The position numbers were made by a program, and so were the translations under genes. DNA of 64,000 nt, taken from Bacteroidetes bacterium RIFCSPLOWO2_12_FULL_37_12. Its GTDB lineage: Bacteria > Bacteroidota > Bacteroidia > 2-12-FULL-37-12. Within the stretch, counting starts at the first letter, position 1, and each line of letters begins with the position of its first letter. Location of the stretch: assembly GCA_001769655.1 (NCBI GenBank), contig MEPC01000019.1, positions 62,001 to 126,000 of the forward strand, read 5' to 3'. Under the pieces are notes generated by a model. It worked only from the letters and a program-made list of their open reading frames with translations. It did no database searches and was not told the origin of the DNA. Of this stretch, positions 34,215 to 43,300 are shown piece by piece.

Positions 34215-35864
34215 TCAACTTATTCTCTTTTTCAGCATTTTCTCAAAAAACTGGTGCAAAGGAAAAATCACTGCCGCTAACGATGCATTTGCCAACAACT
34301 TCCACAGTGGTTCTCCTTTGGTAATCTGCTCTATATATGGGTCTAAGAGTACCAGCACAAATTCAAATAAAATCAAAAAGGGTATAAATACCACCAATTC
34401 CGTTGTCCAGTGAGGAAGTTTAAACCGTACCACAAAAAATACAATTACAAACAATGCAAATATTCCTAAAAGTATTGCCGAATATTGAAGGTTATTGCGC
34501 CTGTTGAGTTTCACTGCCAACTTCCTGCTCTTTTCTTTTTCTTCCTGTTGATGTTTCAATTCTGCCATCTCGTACTCGTGTTTTTGTTCTAATCTACCGA
34601 TTTCTTTGGATTTTTCTTCGTTGAAAATAGAATCTCTTGCCATACAATATTTTTTGTAATGCGTAAGAGCTTTTTTATATATTTCCGATAGCGTTCCGAA
34701 CCCGTTCAGAGCAGGGTTATTCTCTTTTAGTAAAGCCAGTGTATCATAAAGATGGCTGAGTGAAAACTCAAATGTTTGCGTCTCATTGATAATTCCAATT
34801 GAATCAGAAATAACAAGAGCATTTATAAGGTATTTTTCTGCTTCCGGAAATTTTCCAATTTTCATATAAAAAGTACCAATGTCACCGAGCACAATGGACA
34901 TTCCATTCTTATTGCCCTGTTCTTCCGCAACTTTTAATGCTTTAAAATAATATTCCAACGCTTTATTAAATAATGAATCTTTTTTGATATTGTTTTTTTG
35001 TTTTTCTCCCAGTTCCAAAAAGACAATTCCAATATTGCCAATATGCCTTGCTACTCCTGCTTTGTTTTTAAGTTCTTCATCAATTTTTAACGCATCAAAA
35101 TAATATTTCAATGCTTTGGAATAATCTCGTAGCTTCCAATAAACAATTCCGATATTGCCTAATTGGATAGCTATCCGCTTTTTATCTCCCAACTCTTCTC
35201 CTAATTTCATTGCTCTATAATAATATTGGAGCGCTTGTAACCTCGATTGTTTTTTTTCTGAAGGACTGGCTTGTGGGTCATCAGACTGAGCATTGTAAAC
35301 ATTTCCAATATTGCCTGTCTGTCCTGCTACCATATCCTTGTCACCGGTTTCTTCACTGACTTTTAATGCTTTAAAATAACAAGTGAGCGCTTTCGGATAG
35401 TCCCCCTGAAAATTAAAAACATTTCCTATACCGCCGAGAGTTCGTGCAATTCCATTTTTCGCTTTTTGTTTTTCAATATAATTCTTAGCTCCCTTCATAA
35501 TACTTACATTAATCTTCAAAGCTTTTCTATAATTATACAATGCGTTATTATAATCGGCTTTAAGCCGGTAATATGTACCAAGATTTCCATACAAATTCGA
35601 CATTCCGTCGTTCCATCCAATTTTTTTGGAAATAGCAAGAGCTTTTTTTCCAAGAATGATTGAGGTATCAGGATTGGAATACTTTAATTCCCAAGCAAGT
35701 GTGTTCAGATGAATGATTTTGTTTGTATCCTCTTTATCCTTCCGGAGAAGAAAGAGCAGTGAGTCGTTTTTGGTGATTTGCGAAAAAGTTGAATGAACAG
35801 TTGCATTGAAAAGCAAACTTATGAATAGATAAAGAGTAAAAAAGATAATTGGTTCTTTTTTCAC
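34215..35864 (-). CDS. TPR protein with C-terminal three-helix membrane module
   Basis: 549 aa from GTG at 35864; no suitable ATG exists upstream in frame. A signal peptide or anchor (PIIFFTLYLFISLL) is followed by about eight TPRs (residues 60-400; units such as GNIGIVYWKLRDYSKALKY), a coiled coil (GRLEQKHEYEMAELKHQQEEKEK) and a C-terminal module of about 90 residues: NNLQYSAILLG helix, EFVLVLLDPYIE helix, TKGEPLWKLLANASLAAVIF helix, basic tail. The position usually held by a histidine kinase or cyclase is taken by this module. Paralogous modules occur at 59754-60160 and 62580-62860. Confidence 0.82.
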   Translation of the reverse strand: MKKEPIIFFTLYLFISLLFNATVHSTFSQITKNDSLLFLLRKDKEDTNKIIHLNTLAWELKYSNPDTSIILGKKALAISKKIGWNDGMSNLYGNLGTYYRLKADYNNALYNYRKALKINVSIMKGAKNYIEKQKAKNGIARTLGGIGNVFNFQGDYPKALTCYFKALKVSEETGDKDMVAGQTGNIGNVYNAQSDDPQASPSEKKQSRLQALQYYYRAMKLGEELGDKKRIAIQLGNIGIVYWKLRDYSKALKYYFDALKIDEELKNKAGVARHIGNIGIVFLELGEKQKNNIKKDSLFNKALEYYFKALKVAEEQGNKNGMSIVLGDIGTFYMKIGKFPEAEKYLINALVISDSIGIINETQTFEFSLSHLYDTLALLKENNPALNGFGTLSEIYKKALTHYKKYCMARDSIFNEEKSKEIGRLEQKHEYEMAELKHQQEEKEKSRKLAVKLNRRNNLQYSAILLGIFALFVIVFFVVRFKLPHWTTELVVFIPFLILFEFVLVLLDPYIEQITKGEPLWKLLANASLAAVIFPLHQFFEKMLKKRIS

Positions 35865-36026
35865 AGTTGTACTGGCATAGTATTGTATAAAAGTTGAAAA
35901 ATATGTTCAGCTTTATGAAAATTTTAAGATTAATTTTTATGAAAAACCAAATATACCTTTTAATAAATCATCTCTTTTGCAAATGTATACCTTTTCTTTA
36001 AACATTTCCATTTCCACAAATTATTC

Positions 36027-36034
36027 TATCTTTG
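36027..36034 (+). promoter_or_regulatory. -7 box of mscS, leaderless arrangement
   Basis: TATCTTTG, an exact TAnnTTTG, ends seven bases before the mscS ATG. Transcription would begin at or within a base or two of the start codon. Confidence 0.45.
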
Positions 36035-36041
36035 TCTCACC

Positions 36042-37076
36042 ATGAACCCATCTTTTCTCTTCTGGGCTATCCCTGCCGGCTTTGTCATCTCCGGAATTAT
36101 TCTAGGAATGATTTTTCAAAAAATTATTCTCCGGAAATTAAAAAAATCAACCCGTGTAATTAACTGGCACGGCGATGTCGTAATAAATGCCTTACAGCAT
36201 TGGATAGTATTCTGGTTTATCCTTGCAGGAATTTACGGCGCCATTCATTCTCTCTCGTTTTCTGCCGACCATCTAAAAATATTCAACAAAATATTGCTGA
36301 TACTCACCATCATTTCGGCCACTACGGTGATTGCCAGAATAGCCGGAGGATTTGTAAGAACTTATCAGGAAAGCATTAAGGATGTGATTCCATCAACCAC
36401 TCTTTTCACAAACCTGACTAAACTGATTGTTTTTCTGATTGGTTCCCTTGTAATGCTTCGTTCTTTGGGAATTTCCATAGCTCCTATTCTCGCTACGTTA
36501 GGAGTGGGTGGTTTAGCAGTGGCGCTGGCACTGCAGGATGTTCTTTCCAACCTTTTTTCAGGCATTCATATCATTCTTTCCAAAAAAATAAAACCCGGAA
36601 ATTATGTCCGTCTCGATTCAGGCGAAGAAGGGTATATTGTGGACATTACCTGGCGTGACACTACTTTGCGGGAACTTTCCGATAACCAGATTATCGTGCC
36701 GAATTTACGTCTTGCCCGTGCCACTATAAAAAATTATAACCTGCCTGATTTGGATTTATCGGTGCCGGTGGAAGTCGGGGTTTGCTTCGACAGTGACCTT
36801 GAAAAAGTGGAGAGAGTGACACAATCGGTGGCTCAGGAAGTGATGAAAGAAGTTCCCGGAGGAGTGCCGGAATTTGAACCTGCTGTGCGCTTCCATTCCT
36901 TTGGCGATTCCAGCATTCAATTAAAAGTCGCACTCAGAGCAAAAAATTTCTCTGACCAATACCTTCTTAAGCATGAATTCATCAAACGTCTTCAAAAAAG
37001 ATATCAACAAGAAGGAATTGTGATTCCGTTTCCTGTGAGAACGGTAAAGATGGATTCTGCAAAGCTGAATTTTTAA
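36042..37076 (+). CDS. MscS-family mechanosensitive ion channel
   Basis: 344 aa. Four hydrophobic segments; the pore helix TM3 reads ATLGVGGLAVALALQDVLSN, the Gly/Ala-packed MscS motif. The beta domain has GNYVRLDSGEEGYIVDITWRDTTLRE and NQIIVPNLRLARATIKNY, then a C-terminal alpha/beta domain. It opens under membrane tension to release solutes during hypo-osmotic shock. 28 bases upstream of the cyclase gene on the same strand, so possibly co-transcribed. Confidence 0.93.
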   Translation: MNPSFLFWAIPAGFVISGIILGMIFQKIILRKLKKSTRVINWHGDVVINALQHWIVFWFILAGIYGAIHSLSFSADHLKIFNKILLILTIISATTVIARIAGGFVRTYQESIKDVIPSTTLFTNLTKLIVFLIGSLVMLRSLGISIAPILATLGVGGLAVALALQDVLSNLFSGIHIILSKKIKPGNYVRLDSGEEGYIVDITWRDTTLRELSDNQIIVPNLRLARATIKNYNLPDLDLSVPVEVGVCFDSDLEKVERVTQSVAQEVMKEVPGGVPEFEPAVRFHSFGDSSIQLKVALRAKNFSDQYLLKHEFIKRLQKRYQQEGIVIPFPVRTVKMDSAKLNF

Positions 37077-37104
37077 GCTATCTTGAATATCTTATTTATA
37101 TAAA

Positions 37105-39315
37105 ATGCAAGCCGGTAAAATTAAATTTTTTCTTCTGCTACTTGCGTATTTTTCTTTTTTATTTTCCATCTATTGCCAACAAAATGATTCCCTTCTAAGT
37201 ATTGTAAATAACCCGGTATATTCATGTAACGGATGCCCGGCAGATACCCAACGGGTGAATCTCCTCATCACTGTTTCAGAAAATTATTGGAGAAACGGTA
37301 ACTATGAAAAAGGATTCATTTATGCTCGTCAGGCGGAAATATTAGCTGAGAATATTCGGTTTCCTTCGGAAAATAAAAGAGGATGGGAGAAGGGAATGGG
37401 TGCAGCTTTTTTTAACATGGGTATCACCTGTTATTATAAGGGTATAAATCCCACGGCTAAAAAATTTTATACCAAAGCATTAAATTATCAGACGCCTCAT
37501 ACTGATTTTAAAGGAATGGCGCGTACCTTAGGTTGTCTGGGCAACCTCGAGCAGGCAACAGGTAATCTGGATCTTGCTATGGAAAATTATTACAAATCGT
37601 TGAAAATTTCCGAAGAAATTAAATACCTTAAAGGCATGGGTTCTTCCCATAATAATTTAGGTAACTTTTTTAATTTCAGGAAGGAATATGATAAAGCGCT
37701 CCTGCATTTTAACACCGCGTTGAATATTTATCAGGATTCTACCAATCAACCTGAGCGAAACAAACGCAACATTGCCACTATTTACAACAATATAGCTTTG
37801 ATTTATTATGATAAGAAGGAATATTCAAAATCATTGGAGTTGCAATTGAAATCATTAAAACTGAAAGAAGAATCGGGTGACATTTCCGGAATTTATTATG
37901 CGCATAACAATATCGGAAATCTTTATGATCAGATGGGAGATTCAGCATTTCGTGCAGGAAATAATAAAGTTTCTTTGGAATATTACAAACAGGCATTACA
38001 AACCTATCATTCCATACTTCCTACTATTTACAATTCCGGGGATCAAGACCGTTTAGCATCTGTTTATATAAATATCGGCATTGCAAATTTACGTTCCCTG
38101 AACCCGGATTCGTCCCGGTTTTATTTGAAAAAAGCCCTCCGGTTGGTTGAAAAAACCCACAATAAGGACTTATTGAAAATTTGTCACAGGGGATTGTATG
38201 AAACAGAAAATTACTTAGGAAATTATCAGCAATCCTTACAACATTACAGGCAATTTATTTCCTACCGCGATAGTTTGTACAATGAAGAAACCACAAAAGC
38301 AACCCTTACCCGTGAAATGAATTTTCAATTCGAAAAAAAACAGTCGGAAGAAAAACTCGAGCAGGAAAAAAAAGATGCGTTGGCAAAAATGGCGATGGAA
38401 CGTCAAAAAATGATTAATTACAGCGCCTTTGCTGGTCTCACTGTCATTCTGATTATTTCCGTCATTATTTTTAGAACACTCACTATTACACGAAAACAGA
38501 AAAAAATTATTGAATCGGAAAAAAAATTATCCGATAAACTTCTTCTGAATATACTCCCTGCTCAAACGGCTGAAGAGTTGAAAAAAAACAATTGTGTGGA
38601 GCCAAAACATTTTGAATCGGTGACCGTTTTGTTCACCGACTTTAAAGGGTTTACGCAAATAGCCGAAACGTTAAGCGCCGGCGAATTAGTGAAAGAACTT
38701 GATTTTATTTTTAAGGAATTTGACAGAATTATTTCTTTTTATGGAAAACAAGATAGGGCATCTCTAAAAACACCATTAGTGTCCCTCTCTCGGAGAGGGC
38801 AGGGAGAGGAAAAAAATCAGTTTTTAGAGATGCCCGTTTCCAATTCAACGAGAGGTAACGCAGTAAATGGTTCCATCGAAAAAATTAAAACCATTGGCGA
38901 CAGTTACATGTGTGCCGGGGGATTACCATTGGTTAACGAAACCCATCCCTATGATGTAGTTCGTGCCGCTATTGAAATAAATGAATTTATGAAGTGTTTT
39001 ACTTCCGGTAATTTCATAGCCATTAACGGAGAGAAAAAACAACCGCTGGCGCCCTGGCAATTACGAATTGGAATTCATACAGGACCCGTTACCGCGGGAG
39101 TGGTTGGAGATGCTAAATTTGTTTATGATATTTGGGGGGATACTGTAAATATGGCAAGCAGAATGGAGAGCAGTGGCGCACCCGGCAAGATAAATATTTC
39201 TCATGCTACTTATCTGTTAATAAAAGGTAAATTTAATTGCGTTTCTCGAGGAGAGATTCAAGCCAAAAACAAAGGAATGGTAAAAATGTATTTTGTGGAA
39301 GGTGAGATTGGTTAG
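37105..39315 (+). CDS. TPR-class III nucleotide cyclase with a 43-residue insertion in the catalytic domain
   Basis: 736 aa. Signal peptide, about six TPRs (residues 60-395), coiled coil, one TM helix (YSAFAGLTVILIISVIIF), then a class III cyclase domain. Metal Asp residues are D512 (VLFTDFKGF) and D599 (IKTIGDSYM); the purine-site Lys is in EKIKTIGD; the transition-state region is YDIWGDTVNMASRMES. In class III cyclases the two Asp are 44 residues apart; here they are 87 apart. The extra sequence coincides with an 80-bp palindromic element (38756-38835). The frame is intact. It probably senses protein interaction through periplasmic TPRs and makes cAMP or cGMP. Confidence 0.9.
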   Translation: MQAGKIKFFLLLLAYFSFLFSIYCQQNDSLLSIVNNPVYSCNGCPADTQRVNLLITVSENYWRNGNYEKGFIYARQAEILAENIRFPSENKRGWEKGMGAAFFNMGITCYYKGINPTAKKFYTKALNYQTPHTDFKGMARTLGCLGNLEQATGNLDLAMENYYKSLKISEEIKYLKGMGSSHNNLGNFFNFRKEYDKALLHFNTALNIYQDSTNQPERNKRNIATIYNNIALIYYDKKEYSKSLELQLKSLKLKEESGDISGIYYAHNNIGNLYDQMGDSAFRAGNNKVSLEYYKQALQTYHSILPTIYNSGDQDRLASVYINIGIANLRSLNPDSSRFYLKKALRLVEKTHNKDLLKICHRGLYETENYLGNYQQSLQHYRQFISYRDSLYNEETTKATLTREMNFQFEKKQSEEKLEQEKKDALAKMAMERQKMINYSAFAGLTVILIISVIIFRTLTITRKQKKIIESEKKLSDKLLLNILPAQTAEELKKNNCVEPKHFESVTVLFTDFKGFTQIAETLSAGELVKELDFIFKEFDRIISFYGKQDRASLKTPLVSLSRRGQGEEKNQFLEMPVSNSTRGNAVNGSIEKIKTIGDSYMCAGGLPLVNETHPYDVVRAAIEINEFMKCFTSGNFIAINGEKKQPLAPWQLRIGIHTGPVTAGVVGDAKFVYDIWGDTVNMASRMESSGAPGKINISHATYLLIKGKFNCVSRGEIQAKNKGMVKMYFVEGEIG
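38756..38835. repeat. 80-bp palindromic element inside the cyclase gene
   Basis: Perfect 16-bp terminal inverted repeats (38756-38771 and 38820-38835, GGGCATCTCTAAAAAC type) enclose a second perfect hairpin CCCTCTC-TCG-GAGAGGG. The element lies in the cyclase reading frame between the two metal-binding Asp codons. Its CCTCTC/GAGAGG core recalls the AAAGACCTCAC family at 17030, 58917, 59030 and 60919. Confidence 0.85.
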
Positions 39316-39334
39316 GATACGTAAAGAAAAAAAA

Positions 39335-39410
39335 TTTCAACACAAAGACACGAAGAAGCATTAAGTAAACTCTTTGTATAACTTTATTTCTTAGTGTCTT
39401 TGTGTTGAAA
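39335..39410. repeat. Dispersed palindrome TTTCAACACAAAGACAC, copy 1
   Basis: Arms 39335-39357 and 39388-39410 pair at 22 of 23 positions. Similarity extends beyond the arms (through AATGCAGTTTTTT) to a second copy at 59230-59340 in the opposite orientation. It lies downstream of the cyclase gene between convergent genes. Confidence 0.85.
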
Positions 39411-39434
39411 AAACTGCATTATGCAAGATGAGTA

Positions 39435-39788
39435 TTAGTATTTAGAGGCGCCAAACCGTTTTAACAAATGCACTTTCTTTTCATTTCTCCATCCCGCCTG
39501 CGATTCATATTTTACATAATAAATTTTCAAGTCGGCTTGTGATTCATATTCCACAAAATAAATTTTAATATCCGCCTGGCTTTCGTATTTTACCGGAAAC
39601 CATAGCCCATCTTTGTTTGCCTGAGAAGAATATGATACACAATATACTTTCAAATCGGCTTGCGATTCATAGTTGACGGCAATTATCTTTAAGTCCGCCT
39701 GGGATGAATATTTTACTTCATACACCTTTTGGGGGAAGGTGGGATGAGAACTGAAAATTAGCGCCGTTATAAATAGATATTTTTTCAC
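39435..39788 (-). CDS. 7(1) septoil knot-like repeat protein (DUF6150 type)
   Basis: 117 aa from GTG at 39788. A signal peptide (KKYLFITALIFSSH) is followed by six or seven short units of about 14 residues with core YESQADLKIY-x-V (variants SSQADLK, SSQANKDG, ESQAGWRN). This spacing and the SQAD core match small Bacteroidota proteins annotated as 7(1) septoil knot domain proteins, predicted to have one of the most complex known backbone knots. I recognise the family from pattern only. Function unknown; probably periplasmic or secreted. The promoter -7 box is at 39811-39818. Confidence 0.65.
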   Translation of the reverse strand: MKKYLFITALIFSSHPTFPQKVYEVKYSSQADLKIIAVNYESQADLKVYCVSYSSQANKDGLWFPVKYESQADIKIYFVEYESQADLKIYYVKYESQAGWRNEKKVHLLKRFGASKY

Positions 39789-39810
39789 TACTGTACGGTT
39801 GTTGTAAAGA

Positions 39811-39818
39811 CAAATTTA
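39811..39818 (-). promoter_or_regulatory. -7 box of the septoil-knot-like gene
   Basis: The minus strand reads TAAATTTG, an exact TAnnTTTG, 22 bases before the GTG start. This supports the GTG at 39788 as the true start. The rest of the 39789-40039 spacer holds a GCCCTGAAA/TTTCAGGGC inverted pair (39910-39918, 39965-39973) and no gene. Confidence 0.4.
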
Positions 39819-40039
39819 GTAAAATAGATGGAATAATTGTTACTGTTCCTGATTTCGACATTGGGACACAAAACAGATTAAATAATTTCACCTGCTTTAG
39901 CGTTTCAACGCCCTGAAATTTTTTCATATTGTACCATAAAATAAGCAATCAGCCCAACTTGCCCTTTCAGGGCTAAGCAAAATCTCTCCAGTGCTCAGGG
40001 GGAGGTTACTTTTGTAAAATCACTTTCTGGTACTTTTTT

Positions 40040-40327
40040 CTACTTCAATTCACTCCCACAATGTTGGCAAAATTTCGGATTCATGCTCTTACCAAAATAC
40101 TTATTGCAATTTGGACATCTCCAATTCCAAACAGTGAATCCAATAATACAAACTATCAATCCCAAGGAAGAATAAACAACCAAACTTTGATATTCTCCCA
40201 AAACACTACTGTCAGGGTTCTTACTGATAAATGCCATTAAAACAATTATTGGGATGGCGAATACTGCGACAATATATTGTCGAGTTCTTCTTTTCTTAAA
40301 TTCAGTTTTAATTAAATTAGTTACCAT
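40040..40327 (-). CDS. Small membrane protein with C-terminal zinc ribbon
   Basis: 95 aa. A basic N-terminus (EFKKRRTRQY), two hydrophobic helices (IVAVFAIPIIVLMAF and VYSSLGLIVCIIGFTVW), then CPNC-x(11)-CQHCG, a four-Cys zinc-ribbon pattern. It is predicted to be an inner-membrane protein with a cytoplasmic zinc site. No family name recognised. It ends 33 bases downstream of the large type B cargo gene start-to-stop boundary on the same strand, but has its own ATG. Confidence 0.7.
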   Translation of the reverse strand: MVTNLIKTEFKKRRTRQYIVAVFAIPIIVLMAFISKNPDSSVLGEYQSLVVYSSLGLIVCIIGFTVWNWRCPNCNKYFGKSMNPKFCQHCGSELK

Positions 40328-40360
40328 AAAAATATAAAATTATAAATAATCATCCTCCAA

Positions 40361-43300
40361 TCACCTCTTCATCACTAATATCCAACCCGAATATTCCTTC
40401 CGCGTACTCGCCATTTTTCCTACGTAAAAATAGGTTCCCGTAGATACTATTTCTCCCGCTATGTTTTTTCCGTTCCAGTTGTTCATGTAAAAACTATTTT
40501 CATAAATCAATACGCCCCATCGGTTGAAAATCTTTATTGTGCCACCGGGCTCTAATCCCTTGATTACAAACTCTTCATTCACCCCATCTCCATCAGGACT
40601 GAACGTGTTTGGAATATCCAAAATAGTAATCACTTCCACATGTACGGTGTCTTTATTCATACAACCGTTTTCATCTGTTCCTGTTAAAAAATAATTGCTA
40701 TTTTCCACCGGTGACACTAATTGTAAAACATTTTCCGGGTCATTTAATGTTCCCGAAGATGCACGCCAAATATAAGTAGTAGCGCCACTCGCTTTCAGTG
40801 TTGCGGTTTCCCCTTTATTTATAGTTGTATCCGCCCCTGCTGAAACCACCGGCAACTCATAAATTTTTACTTTAATGCTATCCCATGTATAACAGCCCAG
40901 CGCGCTGAGTCCTTTCACATAAATTATCGTGTCACTGTTAATTTTAAAAATCGGATTCTGAGACAATGAATCATCCACAATATTTCCGGGAGTCCATAAA
41001 TATCCCAACACACCGTCTGCGGAAATCTGCAACTCGTTACCCTTGCACCCGGCAGTGTCACTGCTTGCCATCACCCGAGAGGTATCCACAATAACAGAAA
41101 GGGTGTCTGTTGATTCAGGACATTGGTCATCAAATACATGAAGTACAATTTTCATCGAGGAATCCGCAGTCATCTCGAAGTTTTCTCCAAAAAACAAAGT
41201 GTCGGCAGGTTTCTTGACATCTTCCCACCAGCAATTAACCCCTGAAAATGCTTTCAGTGCCACTGTGTCACCAGAACACGCTGATTTATCTGCGCCTGCA
41301 TCGGCACCCATTACTTTTTGAATTACTTTTAATTGCATGGTGTCGGAATTAGCACACCCGCTGAACCATTCGAGTACATTTAATACATATTCGGCATCAT
41401 CCGACACAGTGGAAAAGGGCTGAATCAAATTTGGATTTGAAAGTCCGATTGCCGGCTCCCACCAGTAATTCAATTCTAGCACTGTATCGCCCACTCCCAG
41501 AAGTTTTATGGGTTGGTTCATGCAGGTAATTAAATCAGGACCCGCGTCAACAAACGGGGTAATCACAGTCACAAATACCGAATCATTCACAGTACATCCT
41601 GCGGGACTTGTGCCGGTGACATGAAACTGGGTGGAAGAGTCCGGTGACACAAAGGGGTTGTAAACAAATACATTATCTATAAAATTTTCGGGAGTCCAGT
41701 AATAGGAATACCCGTTTATATTTGTGGCATTCAATTGGACCATACCTCTCACACAAACAGAAACATCAAAACCTGCTGAAAAAAACTTAGTGCTATCAAT
41801 AAACACCCTCACGGTGTCAGTATCTTCAAGACAGGAACCGGTCGTAACCTTTACTATGTAATTCACAGAAGAATCCGGAAAAACGGTGGCAGGATTTATA
41901 CCGGTGTTCAATATATTATAATCCGGTGACCATTGAAAATTTTTTCCTCCGCTGGCAATAAGTGTCACTGTATCACCCGGACAAATAATTTTATCAGGTC
42001 CTGCATTGGCAATTAGTTGCAATGGTGTAGAATTTACCCAAACGGTATCTGTGGCACTGCAAATACTGTCTCTGATTACGGTTAAAACATACTTTGTGGA
42101 GTCAAGAGCTTTTGAATACGTAAAAGCGGAATCGGAATTTGTCAGATCAAGGGAGGGATTCCACGAATATTTATTTCCGGGTTCCCACAGTGCGCCAATA
42201 GTGACACTATCTCCCTTGCAAATATCTTTGTCCATGCCTGCATCTGCCTGAGGATAATTCCCCACCTCGATGCTGAAATAACTTGTATCCGGTTCGCAGA
42301 CACCGCTGAAGGATGCAAGTCCATACGTAATGTTTCCCAATGGAAAGGCAAATACCTGCGCAGTGTCATCAGATGATAAACCAGAAATAGGAAACCAATT
42401 GTATGATAATCCTCCGGAGGCAGTAAGTGTCACTGTGTCACCCTTACAGATTAAACTGTCGGTGGCACTTATTTTCGCAAGAGGTGGCTGAGAAACATTT
42501 ATCCGGAAAGAATCACTAAACGTACATCCCTTTGAAGATTCCGTTAATTTTAATTTATACTGAATGGAATCGGAAGGAAAAAAATAAGGATTGGCGGAGT
42601 CGGCTGAAGATATATTCACCGCGGGAGACCATAAATAAGTGACACCGGATAATTTTTCTACACCGGAAAGCTGAAAGGTATCTCCTTTACAAAGCGCTAT
42701 ATCATCTCCGGTTTCAACCTGGGATAACAATACGGTTACGTTTACGGTATCATAAGAGTAAGTGCATTGAGGACCCTGTGCCACAAAAAGAATGTAGGAT
42801 GTAGATTTTTCCGGTTTTGTGTATGGGTCAGATACAGTATTTAAGGAAAGATTTTCAACCGGAGACCATTTGTAAGAATAACCGGGAACATCCGGAACAC
42901 CTATTTTTACACTATCACCAAAGCAAATAGTAGTATCGGGTCCTGCCTGTGCCACAGATGGACTGTATATGGTAATTTCTGTTTTTGCAGAATCAGTGCC
43001 ACAATTATTGGTTTTAATTACTTTCACATAAGGTGCGCTTGGGTCATTCCAAAGTACAGAAATTTCATTGGTTCCCTGCCCTGACTGAATATCACCTCCT
43101 GCTACTTCCCATTGCAATTGAGCGAGAGTCGGTTCAATGGAATAGGTAAATGTCTGTCCCAAACAGGCGAGAGGTTCACCGGTAATATTGGGGTTTTTAA
43201 ATGCGGTAATAGAAATGGAATATACAATGTGTTTTGTTTTAGGAGGACAGTTATTATCAACTGCTTTTACAAAAAAGGCATAGTTACCCTGATCTGCCTG

